Of a DNA stretch of 6,629 bases, positions 1 to 6,629 are shown in pieces. Under the pieces are notes generated by a model. It made no database searches. It was given only the letters and a program-made list of their open reading frames with translations, and was not told the DNA's origin. This DNA is from DAOTXK01 sp034435395. Its GTDB lineage: Bacteria; Chloroflexota; Anaerolineae; Aggregatilineales; Ch27. A program made the position numbers and the translations under genes. Positions within the stretch are counted from its first letter, which is position 1, and each line of letters starts with the position of its first letter. The stretch covers positions 1-6,629 of the forward strand of contig DAOTXK010000424.1 in assembly GCA_034435395.1 (NCBI GenBank), read 5' to 3'.

Positions 1-543
1 GTAAACATTAAACCTCACCCGGTCGGTGATCCCATCCTGGTTGGGGGTAAGCTTGCTCACAAAGTCGAACTCCGGCAGATCGGGCAACACCGGATCGGCA
101 TCGGCAATAGTCAGCGTGCCTCGGGCCTGCTCGCTAACGCCCTCTTCGTCAACCGCCGTCAACGTCCAGGTGTAATCACCATCGGGCAGCAACCGCTCCA
201 GCACCTCCCCATGTACGGTTTCCCCCGGCAGCGTAAACCCGCGCACCACGCCGCTGAATAACACGCGGTACTCGTCAGGAACCCGGGACTGGGAATCGCG
301 GAAGACATATTCGCGGCCCCCGGCATCCGAAAAAGCCAGGGTAACTGTCGCATTGCGGGTCAGCGTGTAACTGAACGTCGTCAGGTCGTCCTCGCCGTCA
401 GCATTGGGCGTGATGCGTTCCGGGGAAAAGCCAGCCTCCTCAATGAGCGGGCGGGCGGGCTGCACCACCTGCAACCCGACGACGATCGTCACCGCCAGAG
501 CGATCAGCGCCACCACCACTGTCGACAGACGCGGGATCTGCAT
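1..543 (-). CDS. Membrane-anchored or secreted protein with FlgD-Ig-like repeats (N-terminal part, cut by left edge)
   Basis: The reading frame is open from the start to the left edge with no stop, giving 181 residues of a longer protein. Residues 8-28 form one hydrophobic segment (VVVALIALAVTIVVGLQVV), a signal anchor or uncleaved signal peptide; no lipobox Cys is present. Residues 39-147 resemble one FlgD-type Ig-like unit: it opens with ITPNADGEDD (44-53), continues with a strand pattern YTLTRNATVTLAFSDAGG, and ends with PDGDYTWTLTAVDEEG (120-135), the usual closing strand of such domains. A second unit begins at 162 with KLTPNQDGITD. Repeats of this type are common in extracytoplasmic beta-sandwich proteins; no enzyme domain is visible, so the role is unknown (surface or adhesion structure is a guess). 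I chose ATG at 543 because AAGGAG lies 9 nt upstream; ATG at 549 (two codons longer) has only 3 nt spacing. A promoter precedes it, so it probably begins its own transcript. Confidence 0.8.
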   Translation of the reverse strand, partial: MQIPRLSTVVVALIALAVTIVVGLQVVQPARPLIEEAGFSPERITPNADGEDDLTTFSYTLTRNATVTLAFSDAGGREYVFRDSQSRVPDEYRVLFSGVVRGFTLPGETVHGEVLERLLPDGDYTWTLTAVDEEGVSEQARGTLTIADADPVLPDLPEFDFVSKLTPNQDGITDRVRFNVY

Positions 544-552
544 CCTCATCAG

Positions 553-558
553 CTCCTT
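553..558 (-). promoter_or_regulatory. Shine-Dalgarno sequence AAGGAG for the left-edge gene
   Basis: The minus strand reads GGGAAGGAGCTGATGAGGATG. AAGGAG is 9 nt from the ATG at 543 and 3 nt from the ATG at 549, so it decides in favour of the downstream ATG. It is the clearest ribosome binding site in the window; the other genes start with weak or no such motif. Confidence 0.7.
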
Positions 559-574
559 CCCTTGCCGCGGCGGG

Positions 575-604
575 AGTGTAGCGCATGATCGCCAGCACGG
601 TCAA
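575..604 (-). promoter_or_regulatory. Putative sigma70-type promoter for the left-edge gene
   Basis: On the minus strand, TTGACC (599-604, five of six matches to TTGACA) is followed after 18 bp by TACACT (575-580, four of six matches to TATAAT, including the TA start and final T). Transcription would begin near 568, leaving a leader of about 25 nt that contains the AAGGAG ribosome binding site. The geometry fits a housekeeping promoter, and the location in the only sizeable intergenic gap (550-684) supports it. It rests on motif matching alone. Nothing else was identified in the gap apart from the palindrome GCGAATTCGC at 622-631. Confidence 0.45.
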
Positions 605-684
605 ACCCAACGCTCTTAAACGCGAATTCGCCAGGGATAAGCCTAGAGAGGGACCAAAACCGCCCAACTGCGCGAATCACCGAA

Positions 685-2283
685 TTATGGGGAGGTCCCC
701 GCTGGCAGGCCGCCGACCCATCCCAGAATCCGAATCTGTCCGCGCAAACTGGCGGTAAGGTTCACGGCGCTGAACCCATTGGCGTTGGCCACGTAAAGAT
801 CGAGCCGACCGTCGATGCGCGGGCTGATGCCCGAATAGGCGATCCACTGGCCGTCCGGGGAAAACAGGGGGTCGCAGGCTGTCGGCGGCGGGTTGGCATT
901 TGAGACCAGGGCCAGGTCTCCCGTCATCACCACCAACCCATGAGGACACTGTCCGTTATGGCCCCCCAGGGCAATACGAGCGCCATCCGACGACCACGCC
1001 GCACGCACGGCCAACCGCGCGAAGTTGAACTGATCGGTGTGTCCCCGCTCGCGTCCCTCAACGTCCATCAAGACGATGTCCGTGGTGGCTCCGGCCCGCT
1101 GGAACACCACCAGTTCACCGTCTGGGGACCAGCTCTCCGCCAGGTAGTAAGCGGTCCGCTGCCCATCCGCCAGGGCAACCTGCCTGGCCACCCCGGTGAG
1201 GCGATCAACCTGCCACAACCGGCGGAAGTTATCCCCCTGCAACAGGCTGCCCGTCGCGAAGCCCAGCAAACGCTCGTTGATCCAGTACGGCGGCTCCGTC
1301 AGTAACTGGTCGCTCAAACGACGCGTCTCGCCACTGGCCACCTCCATCAGGAACAGGTGGCCCCCCGGCGGGCCGTCAGGGAACTCCTCGAAACAGCCAT
1401 CCCCCGGTCGCCAGCTGGGACAACTGTCCCGGTCAGAAACGAAAGCCAGGTACTGGCCATCCGGCGACCAGACCGGCCAGACCTCATACGCGCCGCTGTC
1501 GGTCAGAGGGCGCAGGTCTGTGCCGTCGGCATTCATCAGGTAAATATCGACATCATAGGCCGTCGTCAGGGCCAGCGCGAGCCGGGTGCCGTCGGGCGAC
1601 CAGACTGGAGGGCTGAAGAAGCCCCGCTGGCTCAGGCTGTCCAGGCGCAGCAGGCGCGAGCTGACGCCGATGGTCAGGTCATAAACATACAGACCGGCGG
1701 CGGCGCTGCCACCCTCCGGCAGAAAGTAGGCGACCCGCTCGCCCGTGGGTGCCCAGTACACCCGGTCGTCCACGCTGGCCGGCAGGTTCAGCAGAGCCAC
1801 CCGCTGCCCGGACCGGGGGTTGACGAGGTACAGGGTCTGGACGTTCGTTTGGGGTTGAGGCGTGCGGGCATCGCCCTGGCTATCCCGGTCGTTGATATTG
1901 ACAATGGCCACCCATGGCTCGGTCAATGGCCCGCCCAGCGGCGCGGGCACTTCTGCCATCGTCCAGTTATCCCCGGCAAAGGCCACAGTCGGCCAGGGAG
2001 TCGCCGAAGGCAACAGCGTCAGGCTCGGCGGGGGAGTGATGGACGGCGTATCCGTCACGGTTGGCGTCGTTGTGGGCGTCAGAAAAGGTGTTGGAGTCCT
2101 GCTCGGCGTGGGTGAGGCGGTTGCGGTGGTGGTGGGCGTCCACGTAGGAGCCGGGATCGAGGCGGTCAGGCTGCACGCCGCCGTCAGCAGCGCCAGCAGA
2201 CCGCAGGCCGCTCCTACGCCGATGGCCGTTGGCCAGGAATAGATATCAGATGGCAACAACCGCCAGGACTTCAAACGTTTCAT
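685..2283 (-). CDS. Lipoprotein with Thr/Pro-rich stalk and PD40 (TolB-like) beta-propeller
   Basis: This 532-residue protein is likely exported and lipid-anchored. A basic N-terminus (MKRLKSWR) precedes a hydrophobic segment at about 20-36 ending in LLTAAC, a slightly atypical lipobox with Thr at -3 and Cys at 37. Residues 43-102 are a Thr/Pro/Ser stalk (TPTTT, SPTPSRTPTP, TPTTTPTVTDTP). The rest carries PD40 repeats: WAPTGERVAYF at 177, VWSPDGTRLALA at 227, VWSPDGQYLAFVSD at 271, SWSPDGELVVFQ at 384, AWSSDGARIALGG at 429 and LFSPDGQWIAYSG at 473, plus a degenerate YWINERLLGFATG at 333, which suggests a seven-bladed propeller. PD40 propellers bind proteins or ligands outside the cytoplasm, as in TolB; the ligand here is unknown and no catalytic domain is seen. 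Start: ATG at 2283 has GAAG 6 nt upstream; a TTG at 2295 would add four residues. It follows the AlbA_2 gene after 44 bp and probably shares its transcript. Confidence 0.9.
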   Translation of the reverse strand: MKRLKSWRLLPSDIYSWPTAIGVGAACGLLALLTAACSLTASIPAPTWTPTTTATASPTPSRTPTPFLTPTTTPTVTDTPSITPPPSLTLLPSATPWPTVAFAGDNWTMAEVPAPLGGPLTEPWVAIVNINDRDSQGDARTPQPQTNVQTLYLVNPRSGQRVALLNLPASVDDRVYWAPTGERVAYFLPEGGSAAAGLYVYDLTIGVSSRLLRLDSLSQRGFFSPPVWSPDGTRLALALTTAYDVDIYLMNADGTDLRPLTDSGAYEVWPVWSPDGQYLAFVSDRDSCPSWRPGDGCFEEFPDGPPGGHLFLMEVASGETRRLSDQLLTEPPYWINERLLGFATGSLLQGDNFRRLWQVDRLTGVARQVALADGQRTAYYLAESWSPDGELVVFQRAGATTDIVLMDVEGRERGHTDQFNFARLAVRAAWSSDGARIALGGHNGQCPHGLVVMTGDLALVSNANPPPTACDPLFSPDGQWIAYSGISPRIDGRLDLYVANANGFSAVNLTASLRGQIRILGWVGGLPAGTSP

Positions 2284-2297
2284 CTGCAGCTTCAAAA

Positions 2298-2330
2298 CAA
2301 CCGTTACCCCAAAACGTCCTGCAACCGTTA
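2298..2330. repeat. 9-nt direct repeat CAACCGTTA in the gap before the lipoprotein gene
   Basis: CAACCGTTA occurs at 2298-2306 and again at 2322-2330, the same face-up orientation, 24 bp apart start to start. On the minus strand each reads TAACGGTTG, and the TAA of the upstream copy is the stop codon of the AlbA_2 gene. Two copies of a 9-mer within 33 bp is uncommon by chance but not rare enough to prove function. It may be an operator or a local duplication. Confidence 0.4.
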
Positions 2331-3743
2331 TTTCTTCAGCACATAATAGGAGCCACGTTTCTGCCCCATCTTGATCAGAATCCCCTTATTGACCAGATCG
2401 GCCAGATCGCGGCGGATGGTCTCGGCGTGCACATCAGGACAAAGCTCCTGCAAGTCCTTGTTGGTGATGCGCGGATTGCCCCGGTTAACCAGGAAATCAA
2501 GCGCGTACTCCTGGCGCGGGTTGATCTCGTGCTCACGGAATTTCCCCCCAAACACGGGCGCCAGTCCCCCCGCCGGGCCAGGCGAAACCTGCGCATTACG
2601 CAGCGTCACCCGCACGCCGCCCGCCGACTCCTCAAACGTCGGCGCTGGCAGGCCATGTTGTTTCATCAGGGCGATCACCCGATCCACCCCATAGCCCAGC
2701 CGCTCGATGAAACCCATGTCAGAGAGCACCTGCACGGTGATCGGGTTGCGGGAGAAACGCTCCTCCACAATGTTGTCCACCGTCACCGGGCCGGGCAAAC
2801 CGCCCGGACTGGTCACCTCCATGCGGTCCGCGAAAATATACAGGCGGACCCCATCCCCCTGAATGCTATAATCACGGTGGGCCACCGCATTCACGACGAC
2901 CTCGCGGGCCGCTTCCATCGGATATTCCAGATGCTCATCACGGGCCATGCCCTGCCCGATCTGCACCTGCTTGCGCAGATTGTCCGCCAGGAACGTCTGC
3001 GCCCGCCGCAATTGCTCCGGAAGCGTGCCACCGATGTCTTGCCGGGTGAAGGTGTCCCCCATCTCCTCCCCGGCGAACCGCGCCGCCGTGATCTCTGATC
3101 CCCGGAGAAACCGCTGCGGGTCCTTCCCAAACAGTAAAAGGCCGGCGTTGGTCGGCACTGGCGGGCCATCGCCGCGTTTCACCAGGCAGCCGCGCTTCAA
3201 CAGCGCCTCTTCTGGCGAGAGATCGCTTAACCCTTTGCCCTTGAGGCCAGCCACATACGTTCTGACCTGGTCCCAGTCCAGGTCATCCACAGTCGCGCCG
3301 GGCGGCGACTCTTCCTCAAAGCTCACGTCCCCGCGCTCGATCAACATGCGCCGCAGCAAACGGGCATCCAGCGGCCGATTCGCCGCCCCATCCCGTACCA
3401 GAAAACGCCCATCATATGAATAGACGTGCGGCAACCCTCTGGGCACCGTCACCACCAGCAGGGTATACACACCGATGGTAGCCCGCTCCGGCAGCGGGAT
3501 GATCAACGGCGGCGTCACAGACAGCGTCGCCCGCAGCACGCGCTCGGTGGCCGCTTCCACGTCGTCCACCCCGGCGATCTGGTCGGTGCGCGGGGCCACG
3601 CCTAAGAGCAATGTCCCGCCGCTGCTGTTAGCCATCGCCACCAGAATGGTTGCCAGATCATCGATGGGAGCCCGGCCCGGCAACCAGTCGACATCGGCCT
3701 TCTGCCCTTCGCTCAGTAATGTTTGCAGCTCTTGCTCATTCAT
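2328..3743 (-). CDS. AlbA_2 (Schlafen-type) / GHKL-like ATPase_c_4 protein with winged-helix C-terminus, probable transcriptional regulator
   Basis: The 471-residue protein has the layout of the COG2865 family, which is often mislabelled as RecG-like helicase. Residues about 9-135 are an AlbA_2 domain, marked by LLSEG at 9-13 and ANSSGGTLLLGV at 38-49. A linker with TNAGLLLFGKDPQ (198-210) leads into an ATPase_c_4 region: EVVVNAVAHRDYS (281-293, with N285 and the HRDY motif), DRMEVTSPGGLP (306-317), SRNP (331-334) and ERLGYGVDRV (347-356). Residues about 405-471 form a winged helix whose recognition helix ETIRRDLADLVNKGIL (441-456) is DeoR-like. Family knowledge points to a DNA-binding regulator whose signal is unknown; ATP binding is predicted, not shown. 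The EFK part of the AlbA_2 signature reads DWL (19-21), so nucleic-acid cleavage by this domain is unlikely. Its ATG overlaps the lon stop, and there is no clear Shine-Dalgarno motif, so translation is probably coupled to lon. Confidence 0.88.
   Translation of the reverse strand: MNEQELQTLLSEGQKADVDWLPGRAPIDDLATILVAMANSSGGTLLLGVAPRTDQIAGVDDVEAATERVLRATLSVTPPLIIPLPERATIGVYTLLVVTVPRGLPHVYSYDGRFLVRDGAANRPLDARLLRRMLIERGDVSFEEESPPGATVDDLDWDQVRTYVAGLKGKGLSDLSPEEALLKRGCLVKRGDGPPVPTNAGLLLFGKDPQRFLRGSEITAARFAGEEMGDTFTRQDIGGTLPEQLRRAQTFLADNLRKQVQIGQGMARDEHLEYPMEAAREVVVNAVAHRDYSIQGDGVRLYIFADRMEVTSPGGLPGPVTVDNIVEERFSRNPITVQVLSDMGFIERLGYGVDRVIALMKQHGLPAPTFEESAGGVRVTLRNAQVSPGPAGGLAPVFGGKFREHEINPRQEYALDFLVNRGNPRITNKDLQELCPDVHAETIRRDLADLVNKGILIKMGQKRGSYYVLKK
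3736..3743 (-). other. 8-bp overlap ATGAATGA between lon stop and next start
   Basis: The minus strand reads GACCATGAATGA: the lon frame ends CAT GAA TGA (His-Glu-stop), while the downstream frame starts at the internal ATG. No convincing Shine-Dalgarno sequence lies before this ATG. Such overlaps normally mean that ribosomes ending the first gene reinitiate on the second, which ties the amount of the AlbA_2 protein to that of Lon. Confidence 0.85.
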
Positions 3744-6192
3744 GGTCGTGCAACGCTTCTACAACCGCTTGCTCAGCCTGCGCCACCGCTTGCCCGTCAG
3801 CCTCGACCGGCGGCAGCAACACCCTGTCCAGCACAGTCTCGATACGGTCCGCCAGAACCACGTCCAGGTCACGCAGCACCCGGCGAGGGACTTCCGCCAG
3901 GTCCCGCTCATTTTTCGCTGGCAGGACGAAGAGCGTGAGGCCCACCCGGTGCGCGGCCAGCATCTTTTCTTTGATGCCGCCGACCGGCAGCACCCGCCCC
4001 CGCAGCGTGATCTCGCCGGTCATGGCGGCCAGGCGGCGAACGGGCCGCCTGGTCAGGGCGGAGATCAGGGCCACGGCCATGGTCACCCCGGCGGACGGGC
4101 CGTCTTTGGGGATCGCGCCTTCCGGCACGTGAATATGAATGTCCGTTTCGTCGAACACTTCCGGCGAAATACCCAGGGCCTCCGCCTGGGAGCGGGCATA
4201 GGTCAGCGCCGCCTGACCGGACTCACGCATCACCTCGCCCAGATGGCCGGTCAACTGAAGATCGCCTTTGCCGGGCATCAGGGCCGCTTCCACCACCATA
4301 ATATCCCCGCCAGCCTCGGTCCAGGCCACGCCGGTGGCCACCCCGATCTGATCCTGTTCTTCCACCCGCAAATGGGTGTAACGGGGCGGGCCAAGGTAAC
4401 GGTGCAGCGACTCCGCCCGCACGCGCCGCGAGTGACGCCGGCCCTCCGCCGCTCGTCTGGCGATCTTGCGGCAGACATTGGCGATCTCGCGATCCAGATT
4501 GCGGACACCGGCTTCATAGGTGTACTCGCGGATGATGGCCTTCAGCGCGTTTTCATCAAAGCGCACCCCGATCTCGCGCAGGCCGTGGGCTTCCAGCTGG
4601 CGCGGGATGAGAAAACGGTGGGCGATGGCCAGCTTCTCTTCCTCGGTGTACCCGGAAAACTCGATGATCTCCAGGCGGTCGAGCAGGGCGGGCGGCAGCG
4701 GATCCAGATAATTGGCCGTGGTAACAAACAAAACCTGGGAGAGGTCGTAAGGCACTTCCAGATAATGATCGCTGTAGGCGCTGTTTTGCTCTGGATCGAG
4801 CACTTCCAGCAGTGCTGAAGCCGGATCGCCCCGGAAGTCCTGCCCTAACTTATCGATCTCGTCCAGCATAAAGACCGGGTTGACCTTGCTGGCGTACCGC
4901 ATCGTCTGGATGATACGGCCCGGCAACGCGCCGATGTACGTCCGACGGTGGCCGCGAATCTCCGCCTCATCCCGCACCCCGCCCAGGCTGACCCGGACGA
5001 ACTCGCGCCCCAGGGCGGCGGCGATGCTCTGCCCCAGGGAAGTCTTGCCCGTGCCAGGCGGCCCCACGAAACACAAAATGGGGCTTTTGGCCTTGTCCGG
5101 CGCGAGCTTACGCACGGCAATATGCTCCAGTATCCGCTCCTTGGCCTTGGGCAGGCCGTAGTGCTGCGATTCCAACACCTCCGCCGCGTGAGCGATATCC
5201 AGTTCCTCCTCGGCATGGTCGTCGCGCGGCCAGGGCAGACTCAACAGCCAGTCCAGATAAGTGCGGAGCACACCAACTTCGGGAGCCATCGGCGGCAACA
5301 TGGCCAGCCGACTGAGTTCTTTGTACGCCCTTTCGGTCACGGCTTCGGGCATCTGCGCGTCGGCAATCTGGTCATGCAGGTCATTCAGTTCCTGTTGGAA
5401 AACGTCCAGCTCGCCCAACTCGTTCTGGATCACCCGCATTTGCTCGCGCAGGAATATCTCCCGCTGCCCGCGATCCACCTCCTGCTGCACCTGCGCCTGG
5501 ATTTCGTCCTCCAGCCGGAGCACGTCCAGTTCCCGGCCCAGATATACGCCCACCTTGCGCAGGCGCTCAGCCGGGTCCTGGACTTCCAGCACGGTCTGGC
5601 GCTCGTCCAGGTTCAGGTTCAGGGTGGACGCGATCACGTCCGCCAGCCATCCCGGCTCGTCAATGTTGAGGGCGTAGATGTACGCCTCCTCCGGGATATT
5701 CTGATTCAGGCGCGCGCACTTCTCAAACAGCGCCAGGACTGCCCGCATATGCGCCTGCGTCTGGCGGGAGACCGGGCCCATCTCCTGCTCTTCCAGGGGG
5801 CGGGCGCGCGCCCTCATGTAGGGTTCGACCGACACATACTCCACAATTTCAATGCGCCGCCGTCCCTGGGCCAGCACACTCACTGTCCCGTCCGGCATTC
5901 GCATCACCCGCCCCATGGCCATTTCGCTACCCACGACAAACAGGTCGTCTGGTGTGGGGTCTGAGACACTGGGATCGATCTGAGCAACGCCGATCACCGT
6001 CCGCTTTTCGGCCTGGGCCATCTGGATCGCCTGCAGGGAAGACTCGCGGCCCACAAACAGCGGCGTCACCATATTGGGATAAACGACCAGGTCACGCAGC
6101 GGGATGACGGGCGCTTCAATCAACCCCTGCTCATCCGGCTCGGCATCCCGGATGTCGTAAAAGTCGTTTTCCCCATACCCCATGATGAACAT
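3736..6192 (-). CDS. lon: ATP-dependent Lon protease (endopeptidase La)
   Basis: The 818-residue protein is full length for bacterial LonA. It forms cytoplasmic hexamers that unfold and degrade damaged proteins and short-lived regulators. The N-terminal substrate-binding domain starts at about 27 (APVIPLRDLVVYPNMVTPLFVGR) and a helical region spans about 215-330. The AAA+ module has Walker A GPPGTGKT (377-384), Walker B FMLDEID (441-447), sensor-1 TTAN (491-494), an arginine-finger candidate R506 and sensor-2 R564. The protease domain has the catalytic Ser in KDGPSAG (S700) and the Lys in GGIKEK (K743); their 43-residue spacing equals that of E. coli S679 and K722. After about 795 comes a short Ala/Gln/Glu-rich tail. 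ATG at 6192 is used; ATG at 6183 is also possible, and neither has a strong Shine-Dalgarno motif. folC ends 49 bp upstream and the next gene overlaps by 8 bp. No CIRCE element was seen in the upstream gap. Confidence 0.98.
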   Translation of the reverse strand: MFIMGYGENDFYDIRDAEPDEQGLIEAPVIPLRDLVVYPNMVTPLFVGRESSLQAIQMAQAEKRTVIGVAQIDPSVSDPTPDDLFVVGSEMAMGRVMRMPDGTVSVLAQGRRRIEIVEYVSVEPYMRARARPLEEQEMGPVSRQTQAHMRAVLALFEKCARLNQNIPEEAYIYALNIDEPGWLADVIASTLNLNLDERQTVLEVQDPAERLRKVGVYLGRELDVLRLEDEIQAQVQQEVDRGQREIFLREQMRVIQNELGELDVFQQELNDLHDQIADAQMPEAVTERAYKELSRLAMLPPMAPEVGVLRTYLDWLLSLPWPRDDHAEEELDIAHAAEVLESQHYGLPKAKERILEHIAVRKLAPDKAKSPILCFVGPPGTGKTSLGQSIAAALGREFVRVSLGGVRDEAEIRGHRRTYIGALPGRIIQTMRYASKVNPVFMLDEIDKLGQDFRGDPASALLEVLDPEQNSAYSDHYLEVPYDLSQVLFVTTANYLDPLPPALLDRLEIIEFSGYTEEEKLAIAHRFLIPRQLEAHGLREIGVRFDENALKAIIREYTYEAGVRNLDREIANVCRKIARRAAEGRRHSRRVRAESLHRYLGPPRYTHLRVEEQDQIGVATGVAWTEAGGDIMVVEAALMPGKGDLQLTGHLGEVMRESGQAALTYARSQAEALGISPEVFDETDIHIHVPEGAIPKDGPSAGVTMAVALISALTRRPVRRLAAMTGEITLRGRVLPVGGIKEKMLAAHRVGLTLFVLPAKNERDLAEVPRRVLRDLDVVLADRIETVLDRVLLPPVEADGQAVAQAEQAVVEALHDHE

Positions 6193-6241
6193 CGCTCAAC
6201 CCGATCTCACCCGTCCCAGCAACCGGCCCGGCGGGACCGTT

Positions 6242-6629
6242 TTATGCGTGCCAGGCGGCCAGCCAATCACAATAGGCCGCCCGGCCCGGCGTCAGCCCGC
6301 AGATATCCCGCGCCTCCCCGACGATAAACAGCGAGCCGGTCACCACGATCAACCCGTCCTGGCCAGCCCACTGACGGGCGCGCTGCAGGGCATCCGTCAT
6401 GACGGGGCAAAGCTCCACCGTGCCCGCAAAATCCAGCTCAGCTACCTGCGCGGCGAGCGCTTCCGACGATAACGCGCGTGGGTGGACAGCCTGGGCCAGA
6501 ATCAGATGCTCCACCGCCGGTAGTAACGCCCCGAACATCCCTTTGACATCTTTGTCCGCTGATGCGCCAAAAATGAGCGTCTTGTTAGGGATTTCAGGGA
6601 AAATGGCGTCCAACGTCTCCCGCAAACAG
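6242..6629 (-). CDS. folC: Folylpolyglutamate synthase / dihydrofolate synthase, C-terminal part (cut by right edge)
   Basis: About 128 residues of the C-terminal domain are present, ending in TAA; the ATP-binding Mur-ligase-type N-terminal domain lies beyond the right edge. Diagnostic stretches are TLIFGASADKDVKGMF, the ILAQAVHPRAL segment, and the closing TGSLFIVGEAR, all of which match the family's C-terminal alpha/beta domain. The enzyme adds glutamate to folates and, in many bacteria, also makes dihydrofolate from dihydropteroate, in the cytoplasm. An in-frame TTG at 6625 is an internal Leu codon, not a start, because the frame continues to the edge and the family needs about 300 more residues. 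Whether the protein has both activities cannot be judged from this part. lon follows after 49 bp, so the two genes are probably co-transcribed. Confidence 0.93.
   Translation of the reverse strand, partial: CLRETLDAIFPEIPNKTLIFGASADKDVKGMFGALLPAVEHLILAQAVHPRALSSEALAAQVAELDFAGTVELCPVMTDALQRARQWAGQDGLIVVTGSLFIVGEARDICGLTPGRAAYCDWLAAWHA

Noticed and set aside
622..631. Perfect palindrome GCGAATTCGC in the gap after the lipoprotein gene
   Set aside because: It has no loop and no following T-run, so it is not a terminator; one short palindrome in GC-rich DNA is expected by chance.
440..667. Minus-strand 75-codon frame across the 550-684 gap
   Set aside because: It overlaps the start of the FlgD-Ig-like gene in another frame and has an Ala/Asp/Arg-rich sequence with no sign of a real protein.
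1357..2115. Plus-strand open frame of 252 codons opposite the PD40 lipoprotein
   Set aside because: The minus strand shows repeated SPDG motifs and a lipoprotein signal; the plus frame is Arg/Gln-rich and shows no domain.
2284..2295. TTG start at 2295 for the lipoprotein
   Set aside because: ATG at 2283 is only four codons downstream, has a GAAG at reasonable spacing and gives a normal basic n-region; TTG remains possible but less likely.
2229..3098. Plus-strand open frame of 289 codons opposite the AlbA_2 gene
   Set aside because: Its translation is low in motifs and high in Arg/His, and the opposite strand encodes a clear family member throughout.
2328..3743. Annotation as RecG-like ATP-dependent helicase
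   Set aside because: No Walker A motif or helicase motifs are present. The domains are AlbA_2, ATPase_c_4 and a winged helix; the helicase label comes from automatic transfer within COG2865.
3475..4818. Long plus-strand open frame (447 codons) opposite lon
   Set aside because: It is antisense to the conserved protease and AAA+ domains. Its translation is rich in His, Gln, Arg and Pro with no recognisable motif, as expected from the complement of a GC-rich gene.
4948..5964. Plus-strand open frame of 338 codons opposite the N-terminal half of lon
   Set aside because: Mirror frame of a conserved gene, with composition typical of a shadow frame and no domain signature.
6201..6239. GTCCC/GGGAC inverted repeat between folC and lon
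   Set aside because: The 5-bp stem encloses a 15-nt loop and no T-run follows, so neither a terminator nor a regulatory hairpin is supported.

Overview
The window is a GC-rich bacterial segment in which every supportable gene lies on the minus strand, so it is read from the right edge to the left. The gene set, the long Thr/Pro/Ser stalk on a PD40 propeller lipoprotein, and the secreted protein with FlgD-like repeats fit a free-living, probably thermophile-related or environmental member of the Chloroflexota (Anaerolineae-like). This taxonomic reading is an inference from style and composition, not from a marker gene.

Layout in transcription order: (1) the C-terminal part of folC (folylpolyglutamate/dihydrofolate synthase), cut by the right edge; (2) after 49 bp, a complete ATP-dependent Lon protease of about 818 residues with intact AAA+ and Ser/Lys catalytic motifs; (3) overlapping the lon stop by 8 bp, a 471-residue protein with an AlbA_2 (Schlafen-type) N-terminal domain, a GHKL-like ATPase_c_4 region and a DeoR-like winged helix, probably a transcriptional regulator; (4) after a 44 bp gap that holds a 9-nt direct repeat, a lipoprotein with a Thr/Pro stalk and six clear plus one degenerate PD40/TolB-type propeller repeats; (5) after a 135-bp gap containing a plausible sigma70-type promoter and a good Shine-Dalgarno sequence, the start of a membrane-anchored or secreted protein with FlgD-Ig-like repeats, which runs off the left edge without a stop.

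Genes 1 to 4 are tightly packed and probably form one transcription unit; gene 5 probably starts a new one. Lon acts in the cytoplasm in protein quality control and turnover of regulators. Its translational coupling to an AlbA_2/GHKL/winged-helix protein is the most notable arrangement here, but no partner-specific function can be read from the sequence. No RNA genes, mobile elements, CRISPR arrays or convincing terminators were seen, and no stretch over 300 bp lacks a gene. Most of the window looks like ordinary chromosomal sequence; I do not see a clearly new system.
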